Shown one piece after another: positions 55,624-64,000 of a stretch of DNA of 64,000 nucleotides. The notes below the pieces were generated by a model. That model had not been told where the DNA came from, made no database searches, and saw only the letters and a list, made by a program, of their open reading frames with translations. Position numbers and translations under genes: made by a program. Origin of the DNA: Pseudomonadota bacterium (lineage in GTDB: Bacteria > Myxococcota_A > Polyangia > Haliangiales > Haliangiaceae); NCBI GenBank assembly GCA_022360315.1, contig JAKSDA010000597.1, positions 1-64,000 of the forward strand, written 5' to 3'. Position 1 is the stretch's first letter; each line of letters begins with the position of its first letter.

Positions 55624-57567
55624 TCAGTTCAGCGTCACGTCGATGCGCTGGCTATCGCTGTCATCCCAGCTGACCTCGGCCTGAGCCCGGCCGCGCTCAC
55701 TGCGAAAATACAGGGTGTCGCCGGTAAAAGCACGGATCTCGTAGCGACCATGGCCATCGGTGGTGGCGTGGGCCGAATAGTCGAGCGGCGCGCCCGGTCC
55801 GGGCACGCGCGATACAAAGACCCGTTCGACCGGCATCCGGTCGGCGTCAGCCACCGTGCCGTGAATTGTCTTCGCCATGGCCTGGCGCAGATCGAGTACC
55901 AGATTGGCACTCTTTCTGGCCGCGATTTCGATGTCTAGCCGCTGGTTGCGATACGGGGTGCGAATCGTGGCTCGCAACACGCAGGCGGGCAGGTCTTCGA
56001 TGAAAAAGGCGCCGTCTTCGACCGGCACCAGGCGGGTGACGTGAGGCATGCTGGTCTCGTCAAATTGCACCACACTGCCGTCCTGTACGCGGGTCATGCA
56101 ATGCTCGATGACGAACAGAAACGAACCGTCGCGCATGCCCTGCACCGTTCCAGAGATGGCACCGGTGCCACTCAGCGCGAGCCGGAGGCCGCGCGAGGGC
56201 GCGGTCACAATATCGGCTGCAATCCCCTTGCCCGGAACATATGCAGTCACGTGGTAGTCGCCCGTCGGAACCGCATGAAACGCCCACTCGCCGTATCGAT
56301 CGGCCCGCTCTTGCTGGACAATCCCGCCCGGCGACAGTGGGAATAGATCGATGTACGCATGGGCGAGCGGCTCGTTGTCAGCCCCCACGACCGTGCCCTC
56401 GAGGTCGGGATCGGGGTCGGGAATGACCAGAGTCAGATCGTGACGCGCACCGTCGTCACACCACAGCTCTGTGGGCACGGTGGGCGGCGATTTCCACGGC
56501 CAGGCGCGCACGCGGATGGTTCCCGACCGAGTGCGTGTCAGGCGAAATTGCCCCGACGAGTCCAACGCGCCGACCGGTTCGAAGTCGTTGGGCGGCACCT
56601 GGTCATTGCCCACTTCGAGCGATCCCTCGCCCGCCGGAACACCGCGTGAATCGACGACTCGACCCTCGATGATGCAGCCCCTGGCCATGGTCAGATCGAT
56701 ATGGTGGGTGGCCCCGGCAGGGAGAAATAGCCGGCGCGGTGACGATGGAGCCAATCCCGCATAGTCGGGATGTGCAGCGTGAAATTCGATGGGACCAGCC
56801 GAGACCTCGAGACGAAAACTGCCGTCGAGATCACTCTCATCCATATCAGTGCCCAATACCAGCCGTACCCGACTGGGATACCCGCTCGCCATCTCTCCCG
56901 TGACCACTGCCCCGGCAATCGGCTGGCCAGTCGAGTCGTAGACCGTTCCCGTGATCATAGCCCCCCTGCGCACCTGCATGTCCACTCCGCTCTGGTCGCG
57001 AAAGATTCCGATGAGTGGAGCGAGTTCGCCGCGAGGCACGCCGATGTTCGAAACCTCCGGAGCCTTGGGCAGACGCTCGGCCGGTATGGTGCCCACCGCG
57101 ACAAAGCCGTCGGCCCGGGCAAACGCGCGGTAGAAGCCACCCCGGATCTCGATGGTGTACTGGCCGCCCGCATCGGCCACGGTGGTCGACTCGCCGAGCT
57201 CATTGGCAAATACGACTTCCGCCCCAGCCAGTGTCCGGTCGCTGTGGGTATCGCGTACAGTTCCAGTCACCCGGATAAGGCCTGGTGTGCGGCTGGCCAT
57301 CTCGCGCAGCAGGGCGAGCTGTTCGGCGCGGTCCACGCTCACCCAACGACCGTCGCGAAAGACCATACCCCGGGCGGGTTTTGATGGCTGGACCAATCCG
57401 GGCAATGACCCCCTAACCATCTCGCCGTCGCCCCCGACCCAGCAGATGCCGAGCCAGAGCGCGACGAGCGCAAATGGCAACCATACCCACCTGCGCACTC
57501 GCCCGAACTGCCGCTCCGAAGCCTCAGTTGAGGCGCCGAGAGCTCGATGATCCGCTGGTAGTTTCAT
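55624..57567 (-). CDS. Membrane-anchored multi-domain carboxypeptidase-regulatory-like protein
   Basis: The protein has 647 residues. An N-terminal transmembrane segment (about 27-46, WLPFALVALWLGICW) anchors at least five CarboxypepD_reg-like beta-sandwich modules. Typical starts are VTGTVRDTHSDRTLAGAEV, ITGTVYDSTGQPIAGAVV, IEGRVVDSRGVPAGEGSL, LEGTVVGADNEPLAHAYI and IHGTVADADRMPVERVFV. No peptidase site is present; in such proteins the modules serve in adhesion or envelope architecture. ATG 57567 is chosen; the upstream frame adds 18 residues without a signal role. A HAD phosphatase gene precedes it by 53 bp on the same strand. Confidence 0.85.
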   Translation of the reverse strand: MKLPADHRALGASTEASERQFGRVRRWVWLPFALVALWLGICWVGGDGEMVRGSLPGLVQPSKPARGMVFRDGRWVSVDRAEQLALLREMASRTPGLIRVTGTVRDTHSDRTLAGAEVVFANELGESTTVADAGGQYTIEIRGGFYRAFARADGFVAVGTIPAERLPKAPEVSNIGVPRGELAPLIGIFRDQSGVDMQVRRGAMITGTVYDSTGQPIAGAVVTGEMASGYPSRVRLVLGTDMDESDLDGSFRLEVSAGPIEFHAAHPDYAGLAPSSPRRLFLPAGATHHIDLTMARGCIIEGRVVDSRGVPAGEGSLEVGNDQVPPNDFEPVGALDSSGQFRLTRTRSGTIRVRAWPWKSPPTVPTELWCDDGARHDLTLVIPDPDPDLEGTVVGADNEPLAHAYIDLFPLSPGGIVQQERADRYGEWAFHAVPTGDYHVTAYVPGKGIAADIVTAPSRGLRLALSGTGAISGTVQGMRDGSFLFVIEHCMTRVQDGSVVQFDETSMPHVTRLVPVEDGAFFIEDLPACVLRATIRTPYRNQRLDIEIAARKSANLVLDLRQAMAKTIHGTVADADRMPVERVFVSRVPGPGAPLDYSAHATTDGHGRYEIRAFTGDTLYFRSERGRAQAEVSWDDSDSQRIDVTLN

Positions 57568-57620
57568 GGCCCTGTCTTCGCCATAAAAAACGGCTGTCGA
57601 GTCGGGTGCATTCCCGAGCA

Positions 57621-58316
57621 CTACAGCAGGCCGAGAAGTTGCGAAAACTCATCGATGAGATGATCCGGCCCGGCCGCTTCCAGTTCGGGTCGATCAAAGC
57701 CGCCATAGGTGACTGCGATGGCCGTTGTGCCGGCCGCCCGGGCGGCCAGCACATCGGCTCCTGTGTCGCCCACCATGGCGGCGCGCGAGAGCGACACGCC
57801 GACGGTCTGGGCGATCAAAAACAAAAGCTGTGGATCGGGTTTTTTGGCCACGTTCTCGGAGCCCTGAACCAGTTCGAAGTAGGCACTCAATCCGGCCCGC
57901 TCGACCACAGCCCGGGCGATGTCTGTGCGCTTGCTCGTACCGATGGCCAGAACCACATCGGGCCACTTCTGGCGCAGAGCCGATAGGGTGTCGACAACCC
58001 CGGGATAGACCGCGGTGCTGTGTTGATAGCGGCCGTAATAGTCGCGATACGCCGCGACAAACCGGTCCATCCGGTCGCGCTCCCCGGCGGCCTCGGGATC
58101 GCGCAAAAGAGCGTGCTGATAGTAGGCCTCGAGCGGCAGGCCGCGCCGGCACAGGGCCAGTACCCCGGCATCGGGCGATACGTCGATGGCCTGAAATGCA
58201 TGGGTCAGAGCTCGTTCGATGTCGCCGAATGAATCGACCAGGGTGCCGTCTAGATCGATGATCACCAGATCATGCGATCGGCGATCCCTTGCCGGGACGT
58301 CGGGCCGCTCGCTCAT
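57621..58316 (-). CDS. HAD-superfamily phosphatase (phosphoglycolate phosphatase-like)
   Basis: The protein has 231 residues. HAD motif I is DLDGTLVDSF, motif II IGTSKRTD, motif III Lys in KKPDPQ, and motif IV GDTGADVLAA; a helical cap lies between I and II. This is the Gph/pyrophosphatase PpaX type, but the substrate cannot be told from sequence. Its ATG overlaps the PP2C stop by 4 nt (ATGA), suggesting coupling. Confidence 0.9.
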   Translation of the reverse strand: MSERPDVPARDRRSHDLVIIDLDGTLVDSFGDIERALTHAFQAIDVSPDAGVLALCRRGLPLEAYYQHALLRDPEAAGERDRMDRFVAAYRDYYGRYQHSTAVYPGVVDTLSALRQKWPDVVLAIGTSKRTDIARAVVERAGLSAYFELVQGSENVAKKPDPQLLFLIAQTVGVSLSRAAMVGDTGADVLAARAAGTTAIAVTYGGFDRPELEAAGPDHLIDEFSQLLGLL

Positions 58317-59119
58317 GAGTCCTGTACCTCGACAACGATCGTGGTGATGTTGTCCTTGCCGCCGCGCTGGTTGGCCAGAGCGATGGCTGCACGAGCGCCG
58401 ACCTCGAGAGCGCCGTCGCCGATCAGATCGATGACCTCGTCGGGACTGCGCAAATAGTTGTGCAGCCCGTCTGTACACAACATGAAGCGGTCGCCGGGCG
58501 CGACATCGACGTCGGCCGTGTCCACCTGGACGTAGTCCTTGTGGCCCACCGCGCGGGTGATCACATTTTTGCCCCGCGCGGTCCTGGCTTCATGGGGGGT
58601 CATCAGGCCGTGCTTGATCTTGTAGTTGATCAATGTGTGGTCTTCCGTGAGCTGCAAGACTGCTCCGTTGCGCGCGCGATAGACCCGGCTGTCGCCCACG
58701 TGAGCGGCAAATGCATACCCGCCGCGAATGAGCAGGGCCGAGCACGTGGTGCTCATACCGCGCTTGTCGGGATCGAGCTGGGCCATGGCAAACACCATGT
58801 AACAGGCCGACTGGACGCCGTTTTCCAGCAGCCGGCGAATGTCCCAGTGAGCGTCGGGATCGCCATTTTCGAGACGCGTGACCATCCGGTCCAGCTCGTC
58901 CCAGGCCCGGTTCATCCACACGCACAATTGCTCGACAGTTTCCCGGCTGGCCACTTCTCCCCGCGAATGACCGCCGACGCCGTCGGCTACTACATAGAAC
59001 CCCATGTCGTCATCGCGGTGCAGAGCATCCTCGTTGATGGTGCGGCGACGCCCCACGTCGCTAAGGCCAGCCGACACAGTCCTCGTCACGTTTCGACCCC
59101 GCTGGTTCTGAGTAACCAT
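58313..59119 (-). CDS. PP2C-family Ser/Thr protein phosphatase
   Basis: The protein has 268 residues. Metal-binding motifs are complete: RRTINEDAL, YVVADGVGGHSRGE, STTCSALLI, AAHVGDSRVYRARNG, LTEDHT, LCTDGLHNYL and GGKDNITTIVV. It has no membrane segment and so is a soluble phosphatase, probably opposing Ser/Thr kinases, which are numerous in myxobacteria. ATG 59119 is chosen; a TTG at 59128 would add three residues. It lies upstream of, and overlaps, the HAD gene and is divergent from the RsbR-like gene. Confidence 0.93.
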   Translation of the reverse strand: MVTQNQRGRNVTRTVSAGLSDVGRRRTINEDALHRDDDMGFYVVADGVGGHSRGEVASRETVEQLCVWMNRAWDELDRMVTRLENGDPDAHWDIRRLLENGVQSACYMVFAMAQLDPDKRGMSTTCSALLIRGGYAFAAHVGDSRVYRARNGAVLQLTEDHTLINYKIKHGLMTPHEARTARGKNVITRAVGHKDYVQVDTADVDVAPGDRFMLCTDGLHNYLRSPDEVIDLIGDGALEVGARAAIALANQRGGKDNITTIVVEVQDS

Positions 59120-59200
59120 ACGGGCCAATCATGACAGACCTGTAGTAAGTAGTCATCGGGGCTCCCGCCCTGCTTGCTGCCGCGCTACCCTTGGTTCAGT

Positions 59201-60079
59201 ATGGCCGAGCGACTGTACAGCCGTCTGGAAACTGCACTTCGCGACCGAGATGCAGTCCTGGCCCGCTGGAAAGAAGCCTTCGAGCGTTCGCCCCTGCCCA
59301 TGCCACAGGTCGATGGGCGACACGAATTGGCCCCGTTCGTCGGACGGATCGTCGATGGGCTGGTCCAGGCCTTGCCCGCAAAGCGCGAGGACGGAACCCC
59401 GGTTCCGGGTGACCTGGTGCCGGGGTCGCCGTGGATCCGCGAGCTCGAGCAGGCAGTGGCATTTGTCGGTGCAGCCATGGCCGCATGCGGCGCCTCGGGG
59501 TTCGACCTCACTGCTGTGCTTCTGTCTCTGCGCGATGTCCTGGTCGCCGAGCTCGACCAGGAAGGCCCGCTCAGCGACGACGATCGAAGTCAATTCGTCC
59601 GTCTTTTCGAGTGGTTGACCGCTGTGTGCACAAATTCCTGGGGGACCGCGCAGGAGCGCATGCAAAGCGAAAAACTGCGCGAGATCATCGAGCGCGACAC
59701 ACCGGTCCTGTTGCTCGCTCCCACGGTCGCAGCAGTCACGCTTGTCGGAGCACCTGACAGCGTCGCCCTGGATGCGATCTTTGCCCGGCTCATTCTGCTC
59801 GTGGTCCGGGTCGGAGCCAGCGCTGCCATCGTCGATGCCACCGGTCTGGAAGGCCCGGCACGACCCGAGGTGCTCGATGCGCTCGGCCGCCTCTTCGGGC
59901 ACAACAAAGTGGCCGGGAAAGTGCTGATCGTGGCGGCCGGACTGAGCGACGAGACAGAAGAACTCGAGTGGCGAAAGCTGGCCCGCACGACCGGCACGTC
60001 CATCTCCTTCGAAGCACAGTTTTTCGACGCTTTGAACACGGCGCACAAACACGCTGGCTTCCGGCTGGTACGAGCGTGA
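59201..60079 (+). CDS. RsbR-like protein: RsbRD N-terminal plus STAS-like domain
   Basis: The protein has 292 residues. Residues about 1-160 are helical and similar to RsbRD-type N-terminal sensory domains (RLYSRLETALRDRDAVLARWKE). Residues about 165-290 follow the STAS pattern (TPVLLLAPTVAAVTLVGA, then AAIVDATGLEGP), though no Ser or Thr is clearly placed as in RsbR. Such proteins act as co-antagonists in stressosome-like partner switching. Location next to a divergent PP2C phosphatase fits, since PP2C enzymes act on this network. ATG 59201 starts at the RsbRD motif; a TTG or ATG upstream at 59174 would add nine residues. Confidence 0.75.
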   Translation: MAERLYSRLETALRDRDAVLARWKEAFERSPLPMPQVDGRHELAPFVGRIVDGLVQALPAKREDGTPVPGDLVPGSPWIRELEQAVAFVGAAMAACGASGFDLTAVLLSLRDVLVAELDQEGPLSDDDRSQFVRLFEWLTAVCTNSWGTAQERMQSEKLREIIERDTPVLLLAPTVAAVTLVGAPDSVALDAIFARLILLVVRVGASAAIVDATGLEGPARPEVLDALGRLFGHNKVAGKVLIVAAGLSDETEELEWRKLARTTGTSISFEAQFFDALNTAHKHAGFRLVRA

Positions 60080-60174
60080 GCCCGGCCGGCTCGGCACGGT
60101 ACAGCGATGGCCGAGCGATTGGAGTTTCGGCTTGCCGTGCCCACAGTGGCCGATTAGCCTTACTTCACCGGTCG

Positions 60175-60594
60175 ATGTCCGCCCACCGTTCATACCGCGC
60201 CCTCATCGCAGTCCTCGCTCTTGTCGGTATGCTGGCCTCATCGACCGTGACCGTGTGGGCAATGGCCTGCGAGTCGTGTCGCACCATGGCCAACATGCCC
60301 TGCTGCGCCGATGACAGCGCAGCCACGACCGATACGGCCGACGAGGGCGGCCCGCTCACCGCCCGGATCAGCTCGATCGGCTGCTGCTCCGGGCACAGCA
60401 CGGCGTGTGCAACCGCGGTGCACTTCAACCCGGGCCACGCCCAGTCCGCGCATGAATTCGCCAGCCATGCCTATGCGGTCGAACAGCCGGTCAGCAAATC
60501 AGTCGTCCCCCCAACACCGGTCGGCTGTCCGGCAGCTCCCCAGCTCGCCGCTGTCTCGCCTCCTGCACCCAGCACTGTCGTCCTTTTGCTCTGA
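60175..60594 (+). CDS. Cys- and His-rich exported protein, likely metal related
   Basis: The protein has 139 residues. A signal peptide (about 5-28, YRALIAVLALVGMLASSTV) is followed by clusters of cysteines (MACESC, PCC, GCC, AC) with several His and Met, a composition typical of periplasmic copper-binding or sensing proteins. It ends in a short hydrophobic tail (STVVLLL). The efflux genes follow 93 bp later on the same strand, which supports a role in copper or silver handling. No named family is recognised. An in-frame upstream extension to 59968 overlaps the preceding gene. Confidence 0.65.
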   Translation: MSAHRSYRALIAVLALVGMLASSTVTVWAMACESCRTMANMPCCADDSAATTDTADEGGPLTARISSIGCCSGHSTACATAVHFNPGHAQSAHEFASHAYAVEQPVSKSVVPPTPVGCPAAPQLAAVSPPAPSTVVLLL

Positions 60595-60687
60595 GCGCGT
60601 TGGTCGCCCCGATCGGCTCGATTCATCCCGATTGTCCCAACGTGCAACGCGGGTTTGCTCTACCCGCGTGAGGCGAAAGGAATACTC

Positions 60688-62133
60688 ATGCTCTCATGCG
60701 AGCAGTTGCACCAGCAACTGTGTCCATCCAGTTCTCGATCATCGACTGCTACTCGGGCAGCGTTCGCGTTCACCGCGCTGGGCGCACTGTTTTCGGCCTG
60801 TTCGACAACGGCGTACGAACGCGGGGCATGGCAGCGCATCAACACGGCCGAGCGGCGCACACCCGATCCGAGACCGACGCAGTCGGCAGCCGACAGGCGC
60901 GGCCCACCCGACCCGGGCACGGCTGGGTTTGATGGCAGCCTGGCCGGCTATGTCGCCCATGCGGTGCAACACAATCCATCCCTGCGGGCCGCGTTTGAAG
61001 ACTGGCGCGCCGCCGTGCACAGCATTGCCCGGGCGCGCCGCCTGCCCGAGCCAACCCTCGGCTACGGGGTCTTTTTGCGCCGGATCGAAACCCGGGTGGG
61101 CCCGCAGCGGCAGCGCTTCAGCCTGCGCCAGATGGTGCCCTGGCCGGGCGTATTGACCGCCGCAGCCGATGCGGCCGCCGGTGCCGCGGCCGCTGCCGAA
61201 AGCCGCTTTGAGGCCCGCGGGCTGGCCGTCCGCCAGGGTGTTGCCGAAGCCTATTGGGCTCTGTGGCTGGTCCGGCGAACCCGGGTCATCAAGCGCGAAC
61301 AACGCGAATTGCTGATCCAGCTCGCCGCCCTGGTGCGCAGTCGCATCGAGGTCGGCCGGGCCCAGCTGGCCGACGCAGCGCAGATCGATCTCGAAGTCTC
61401 GCGACTCGATGACGTCCTGGCCGGGCTCGACCAACGAGAAGAGCGAGCCCGGGCCACGCTGATCGAGATCGTCGGGGGGTCGGCAGAAATCCCCACGCCG
61501 ACCTCGGAAAAGGCGCCCGGGCCGGCGTTGCCACAGGCCGACGTAGCCAGCTTGCGGGCCTCGGCTCGCAACCACCCCGAGGTTCTGCAGCACCGGGCCA
61601 TGGCCGAGGCCAGCGACCACCGAGTCCGGCGAGCCCGGGCCGAAGGACTGCCAAGTGTGGTCCTGGGAGTCGACTATATCGAGACCGGCGAGGCCGCGAC
61701 GTCCGCAGTCGAAGACAGCGGCAAGGATGCGGTTGCCGTCAGCGTGGCCATCTCGCTGCCGCTGTGGCGCAACAGCTATCGCCGCGAAGCGGACAGCGCC
61801 GCGGCTCGGGCCGCAGCTGCGCGGGCTCGCCGGCGTGCGGCCGAAAATCGAGCTGATGCCGAGGTCGACCGAGTGCTCGCCGACGTGCGCAATAGCGCCC
61901 GCCGCATCGACCTTTACCGGAAAACTCTCATTCCTCAGGGCGATACCGTGTACGCCGCAGTGATCGGCGCGTATCAGAGCGGTACGTCGTCCCTGGCCAG
62001 CGCGCTCATCGCACAGAAGAACGCGCTCGAGATGCGCATCCAGCACGCCAGCGCGCAAGCCGAGCATGCGCGCGCCTGGGCCCGACTCGAAGCCCTGGCC
62101 GGCCACCAGATCACACACGAGGAGAACCCATGA
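60688..62133 (+). CDS. TolC/CusC-like outer membrane efflux lipoprotein
   Basis: The protein has 481 residues. A signal peptide ends in lipobox FSAC, so it is a lipoprotein like CusC/OprM. Two outer-membrane efflux protein repeats follow (coiled-coil rich in Ala/Arg; HNPSLRAAFEDWRAA and NHPEVLQHRAMAEASDHRV). It forms the outer channel of a tripartite efflux pump. AAAGGAA lies 5 nt before ATG 60688. Its stop overlaps the start of the adaptor gene (ATGA), so the two are coupled. Confidence 0.92.
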   Translation: MLSCEQLHQQLCPSSSRSSTATRAAFAFTALGALFSACSTTAYERGAWQRINTAERRTPDPRPTQSAADRRGPPDPGTAGFDGSLAGYVAHAVQHNPSLRAAFEDWRAAVHSIARARRLPEPTLGYGVFLRRIETRVGPQRQRFSLRQMVPWPGVLTAAADAAAGAAAAAESRFEARGLAVRQGVAEAYWALWLVRRTRVIKREQRELLIQLAALVRSRIEVGRAQLADAAQIDLEVSRLDDVLAGLDQREERARATLIEIVGGSAEIPTPTSEKAPGPALPQADVASLRASARNHPEVLQHRAMAEASDHRVRRARAEGLPSVVLGVDYIETGEAATSAVEDSGKDAVAVSVAISLPLWRNSYRREADSAAARAAAARARRRAAENRADAEVDRVLADVRNSARRIDLYRKTLIPQGDTVYAAVIGAYQSGTSSLASALIAQKNALEMRIQHASAQAEHARAWARLEALAGHQITHEENP

Positions 62134-64000
62134 CCGACGACAAGCGCCCACTCCACGAGTCAGCCGAGCCGGTCTCGCAAGACGTTCACAGCGCGGACGA
62201 TCGCTCGGCCGAGCCGGTCTCGTCTCCGGCAACCGGGCCAGAAAAAAAACCGCCTCGCCGCCTCTTCGATCGAATCGTCAGCCGCTCTGCGGTAGCCCTC
62301 GCCATCACGGCCGCCTTCGCGGTGGGAGTTTGTACCGCAAACGACGATGCACCGGCCCCCCCGGCCGAGCATGAGCACACTGCCGAGCAGGTGTGGACCT
62401 GTCCCATGCACCCGCAGATCCGCACCAACCAGGAGGGCAATTGTCCGATCTGCGGCATGGCCTTGGTCCGCGTCGAGCAGTCGGAACAAGACAGTGACTC
62501 GTCCGATCCCGGCCGTATCACGCTGAACCAACGAGCCAAAACATTGGCTCAGATCCAGACGGTCGCGGTCGAGCCATATGCGGTTTCGGGCAAGCTGCAC
62601 GAAACCCGTCTGCTCGGCCGGGTCGATTACGATGAAACCCGGGTCAAGACGGTGACTGCGTGGACTGCTGGACGGATCGATCGCCTGCTGGTGGCTACCA
62701 CCGGCCAGCGCATCGCGCGTGGTCAGGTCATCGCCCGGCTCTACAGTCCCGAGATGTACAGCGCGCAAAGCGATCTCATCGAGGCCAACCGCCAGCTCGC
62801 CCGTCTGGCCGGAGCCGGCCAGCTCACCCGCAGCGCGGCGCGGTCAGCGCTGGATTCGGCGCGCCAGCGCCTGCGCCTCTTGGGATTGTCCGAACCCGCC
62901 ATAGCGGCGGTGGAAAAGGCCGGGACGCCGAGCCAGCAGGTCGCCATTCGCAGTCCCGTGGCCGGCACAGTGATCGCCCGGCTGCTCGACGAGGGCCACT
63001 ATGTCAAGGCCGGCACGGCGCTCTATCGCGTCGCCGATCTGGCCCGGCTGTGGGTTCAGCTCGAGGCCTACGAGAGCGATATCGCCCGTCTGGCCGTCGG
63101 CGATCGAGTTGATCTGACCATCACCGGGCTCTCGGGCACGCGCGTCGAGGGCTGGGTTGCGTTCATCGATCCGGTGGTCGATACGCGCCGGCGGATCATT
63201 CGTGTTCGCGTCGAAGTGGCCAATCGCGACGGCGCGCTCAGGCCGGGTATGTTTGCCGAGGCAACATTGCGCGGCCCGGCAAACGACAATCCGGGCCGGC
63301 TGATGATTCCCGAAACCGCACCGCTCTTTACCGGAACCCGTTCGGTGGTCTATGTCGAGGTACCGAGCACTGAGCGGCCGACCTACCAGGCTCGCGAGGT
63401 CACTCTCGGGGACAAGATCGACGACGCCTTTCCGGTCCTTTCCGGGCTCGAACTGGGCGAGCGGGTGGTCACTCGGGGCGCCTTTGTCATCGATGCCGAT
63501 CTTCAGATCAAGGGCGGTGCCAGCATGATGGCGGCCGCCGATGACCGAATGCGGGCAGGCGGTGACATCGTGACCGATATACCGGGACCACTCGGATTGG
63601 CCCTGGCCGCGATCGTGACCGGGTATCTCGATGTTCAGTCCGCACTGGCCGCCGACGACTTCGAACGGGCGATGGCCAAAAACCAGGCCCTGACCAGGGC
63701 AGTTACTCAGGCGGTGCCCAGGGTACCACACAGGTTGCGCGCCATATGGGATCCGCTGGCCGTGGCACTGGCTTCCTACAGCCGGAAATTCGCCGAATCC
63801 AGTGACATCGAGGCAGCTCGCCGCGCCTTCGAGGGCCTGTCAAACAGCGCCATCGAGCTGGTTTCACGCCTCGGCAACGCGTCGGGAGAAACTGTGCGAT
63901 TGGCCTATTGCCCCATGGCGTTCGACGGTCGCGGCGCCTCGTGGCTGCAGCGCGGCGAAACGATCAACAATGCCTATTTTGGCGCGGCCATGCTCACCTG
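62130..64000 (+). CDS. CusB-like efflux adaptor with heavy-metal-binding and DUF3347 domains (truncated by window end)
   Basis: The open frame runs off the window. A transmembrane segment (about 55-72) is followed by a heavy-metal-binding motif (WTCPMHPQIRTNQEGNCPIC), then the adaptor body (GRIDRLLVATTGQRIARGQVIARLYSPEM, SPVAGTVIARLLDEGHYVKAG) typical of CusB-family membrane-fusion proteins. After this comes a DUF3347-like segment (DDFERAMAKNQALTRAV...RLAYCPMAF...NNAYFGAAMLT) with the Cys-Pro-Met pattern. It links the inner-membrane RND pump to CusC and probably passes copper or silver. The RND pump gene should follow beyond the window. Confidence 0.92.
   Translation, partial: MTDDKRPLHESAEPVSQDVHSADDRSAEPVSSPATGPEKKPPRRLFDRIVSRSAVALAITAAFAVGVCTANDDAPAPPAEHEHTAEQVWTCPMHPQIRTNQEGNCPICGMALVRVEQSEQDSDSSDPGRITLNQRAKTLAQIQTVAVEPYAVSGKLHETRLLGRVDYDETRVKTVTAWTAGRIDRLLVATTGQRIARGQVIARLYSPEMYSAQSDLIEANRQLARLAGAGQLTRSAARSALDSARQRLRLLGLSEPAIAAVEKAGTPSQQVAIRSPVAGTVIARLLDEGHYVKAGTALYRVADLARLWVQLEAYESDIARLAVGDRVDLTITGLSGTRVEGWVAFIDPVVDTRRRIIRVRVEVANRDGALRPGMFAEATLRGPANDNPGRLMIPETAPLFTGTRSVVYVEVPSTERPTYQAREVTLGDKIDDAFPVLSGLELGERVVTRGAFVIDADLQIKGGASMMAAADDRMRAGGDIVTDIPGPLGLALAAIVTGYLDVQSALAADDFERAMAKNQALTRAVTQAVPRVPHRLRAIWDPLAVALASYSRKFAESSDIEAARRAFEGLSNSAIELVSRLGNASGETVRLAYCPMAFDGRGASWLQRGETINNAYFGAAMLT

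Noticed and set aside
60739..62232. Minus-strand open frame of 497 codons
   Set aside because: Opposite the CusC-like gene in very GC-rich DNA; no recognisable protein and no start context.

Overview
The window is high-GC bacterial chromosome, densely coded, and most likely from the Myxococcota or a related former deltaproteobacterial lineage. This is inferred from content: an NtrC-type and hybrid-kinase signalling cluster, a TIGR02266-like PilZ module, paired outer-membrane beta-barrel proteins of the TIGR04565 type, a J-domain/TPR protein beside an Hsp70, many Cys-rich lipoproteins and several carboxypeptidase-regulatory-like proteins. No rRNA, CRISPR array, complete insertion sequence or phage is present. 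The left end carries a MITE-like palindrome.

Region 1 (1-4.7 kb) is accessory. It holds a lipoprotein with an unclear start and a minus-strand operon of a nitrilase-fold protein, a winged-helix protein and an atypical orotate-PRTase-like protein. Region 2 (5-10 kb, plus) is a two-component cluster: PilZ-REC, a possible 25-codon lipoprotein leader, REC-HTH-REC, a sigma54 activator and a REC-histidine kinase. Region 3 (10-12.7 kb, minus) pairs a lidless Hsp70 with a J-like protein whose HPD motif is HPN.

Region 4 (12.9-28.1 kb, minus) is core genome. It has two small lipoproteins, tRNA-Arg, apt-surE, tRNA-Pro with a terminator, and the conserved translation cluster thrS-infC-rpmI-rplT-pheS-pheT-ihfA-merR, then tRNA-Val and smc. 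infC very probably starts with AUU. SMC carries an acidic insertion of about 120 residues in its head. Region 5 (28.4-44.2 kb, mainly plus) concerns the envelope: an Ig-like/carboxypeptidase-regulatory membrane protein, ftsY, two beta-barrel proteins, a STAS/zinc-ribbon tail-anchored protein, a PDZ protein (minus), tamB and a six-POTRA Omp85 protein.

Region 6 (44.2-55.2 kb) is again accessory. It holds a coiled-coil membrane protein; a three-gene operon of a duplicated Cys-motif precursor, a DUF692/MNIO oxidase and a DUF2063 partner (a bufferin-like RiPP metallophore locus); a truncated peroxiredoxin-like gene; and a Pls/PosA-type poly-amino-acid synthetase overlapping a C45 Ntn acyltransferase/peptidase gene. 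Region 7 (55.6-64 kb) has a carboxypeptidase-regulatory membrane protein, a PP2C phosphatase overlapping a HAD phosphatase, an RsbR-like protein and a heavy-metal efflux locus (Cys-rich exported protein, CusC-like lipoprotein, CusB-like adaptor cut by the window end).

The best candidates for little-described biology are the MNIO precursor operon, the Pls-C45 pair, the nitrilase/wHTH/PRTase operon and the lidless Hsp70/HPN-J pair. All assignments rest on reading motifs; no database search was possible.
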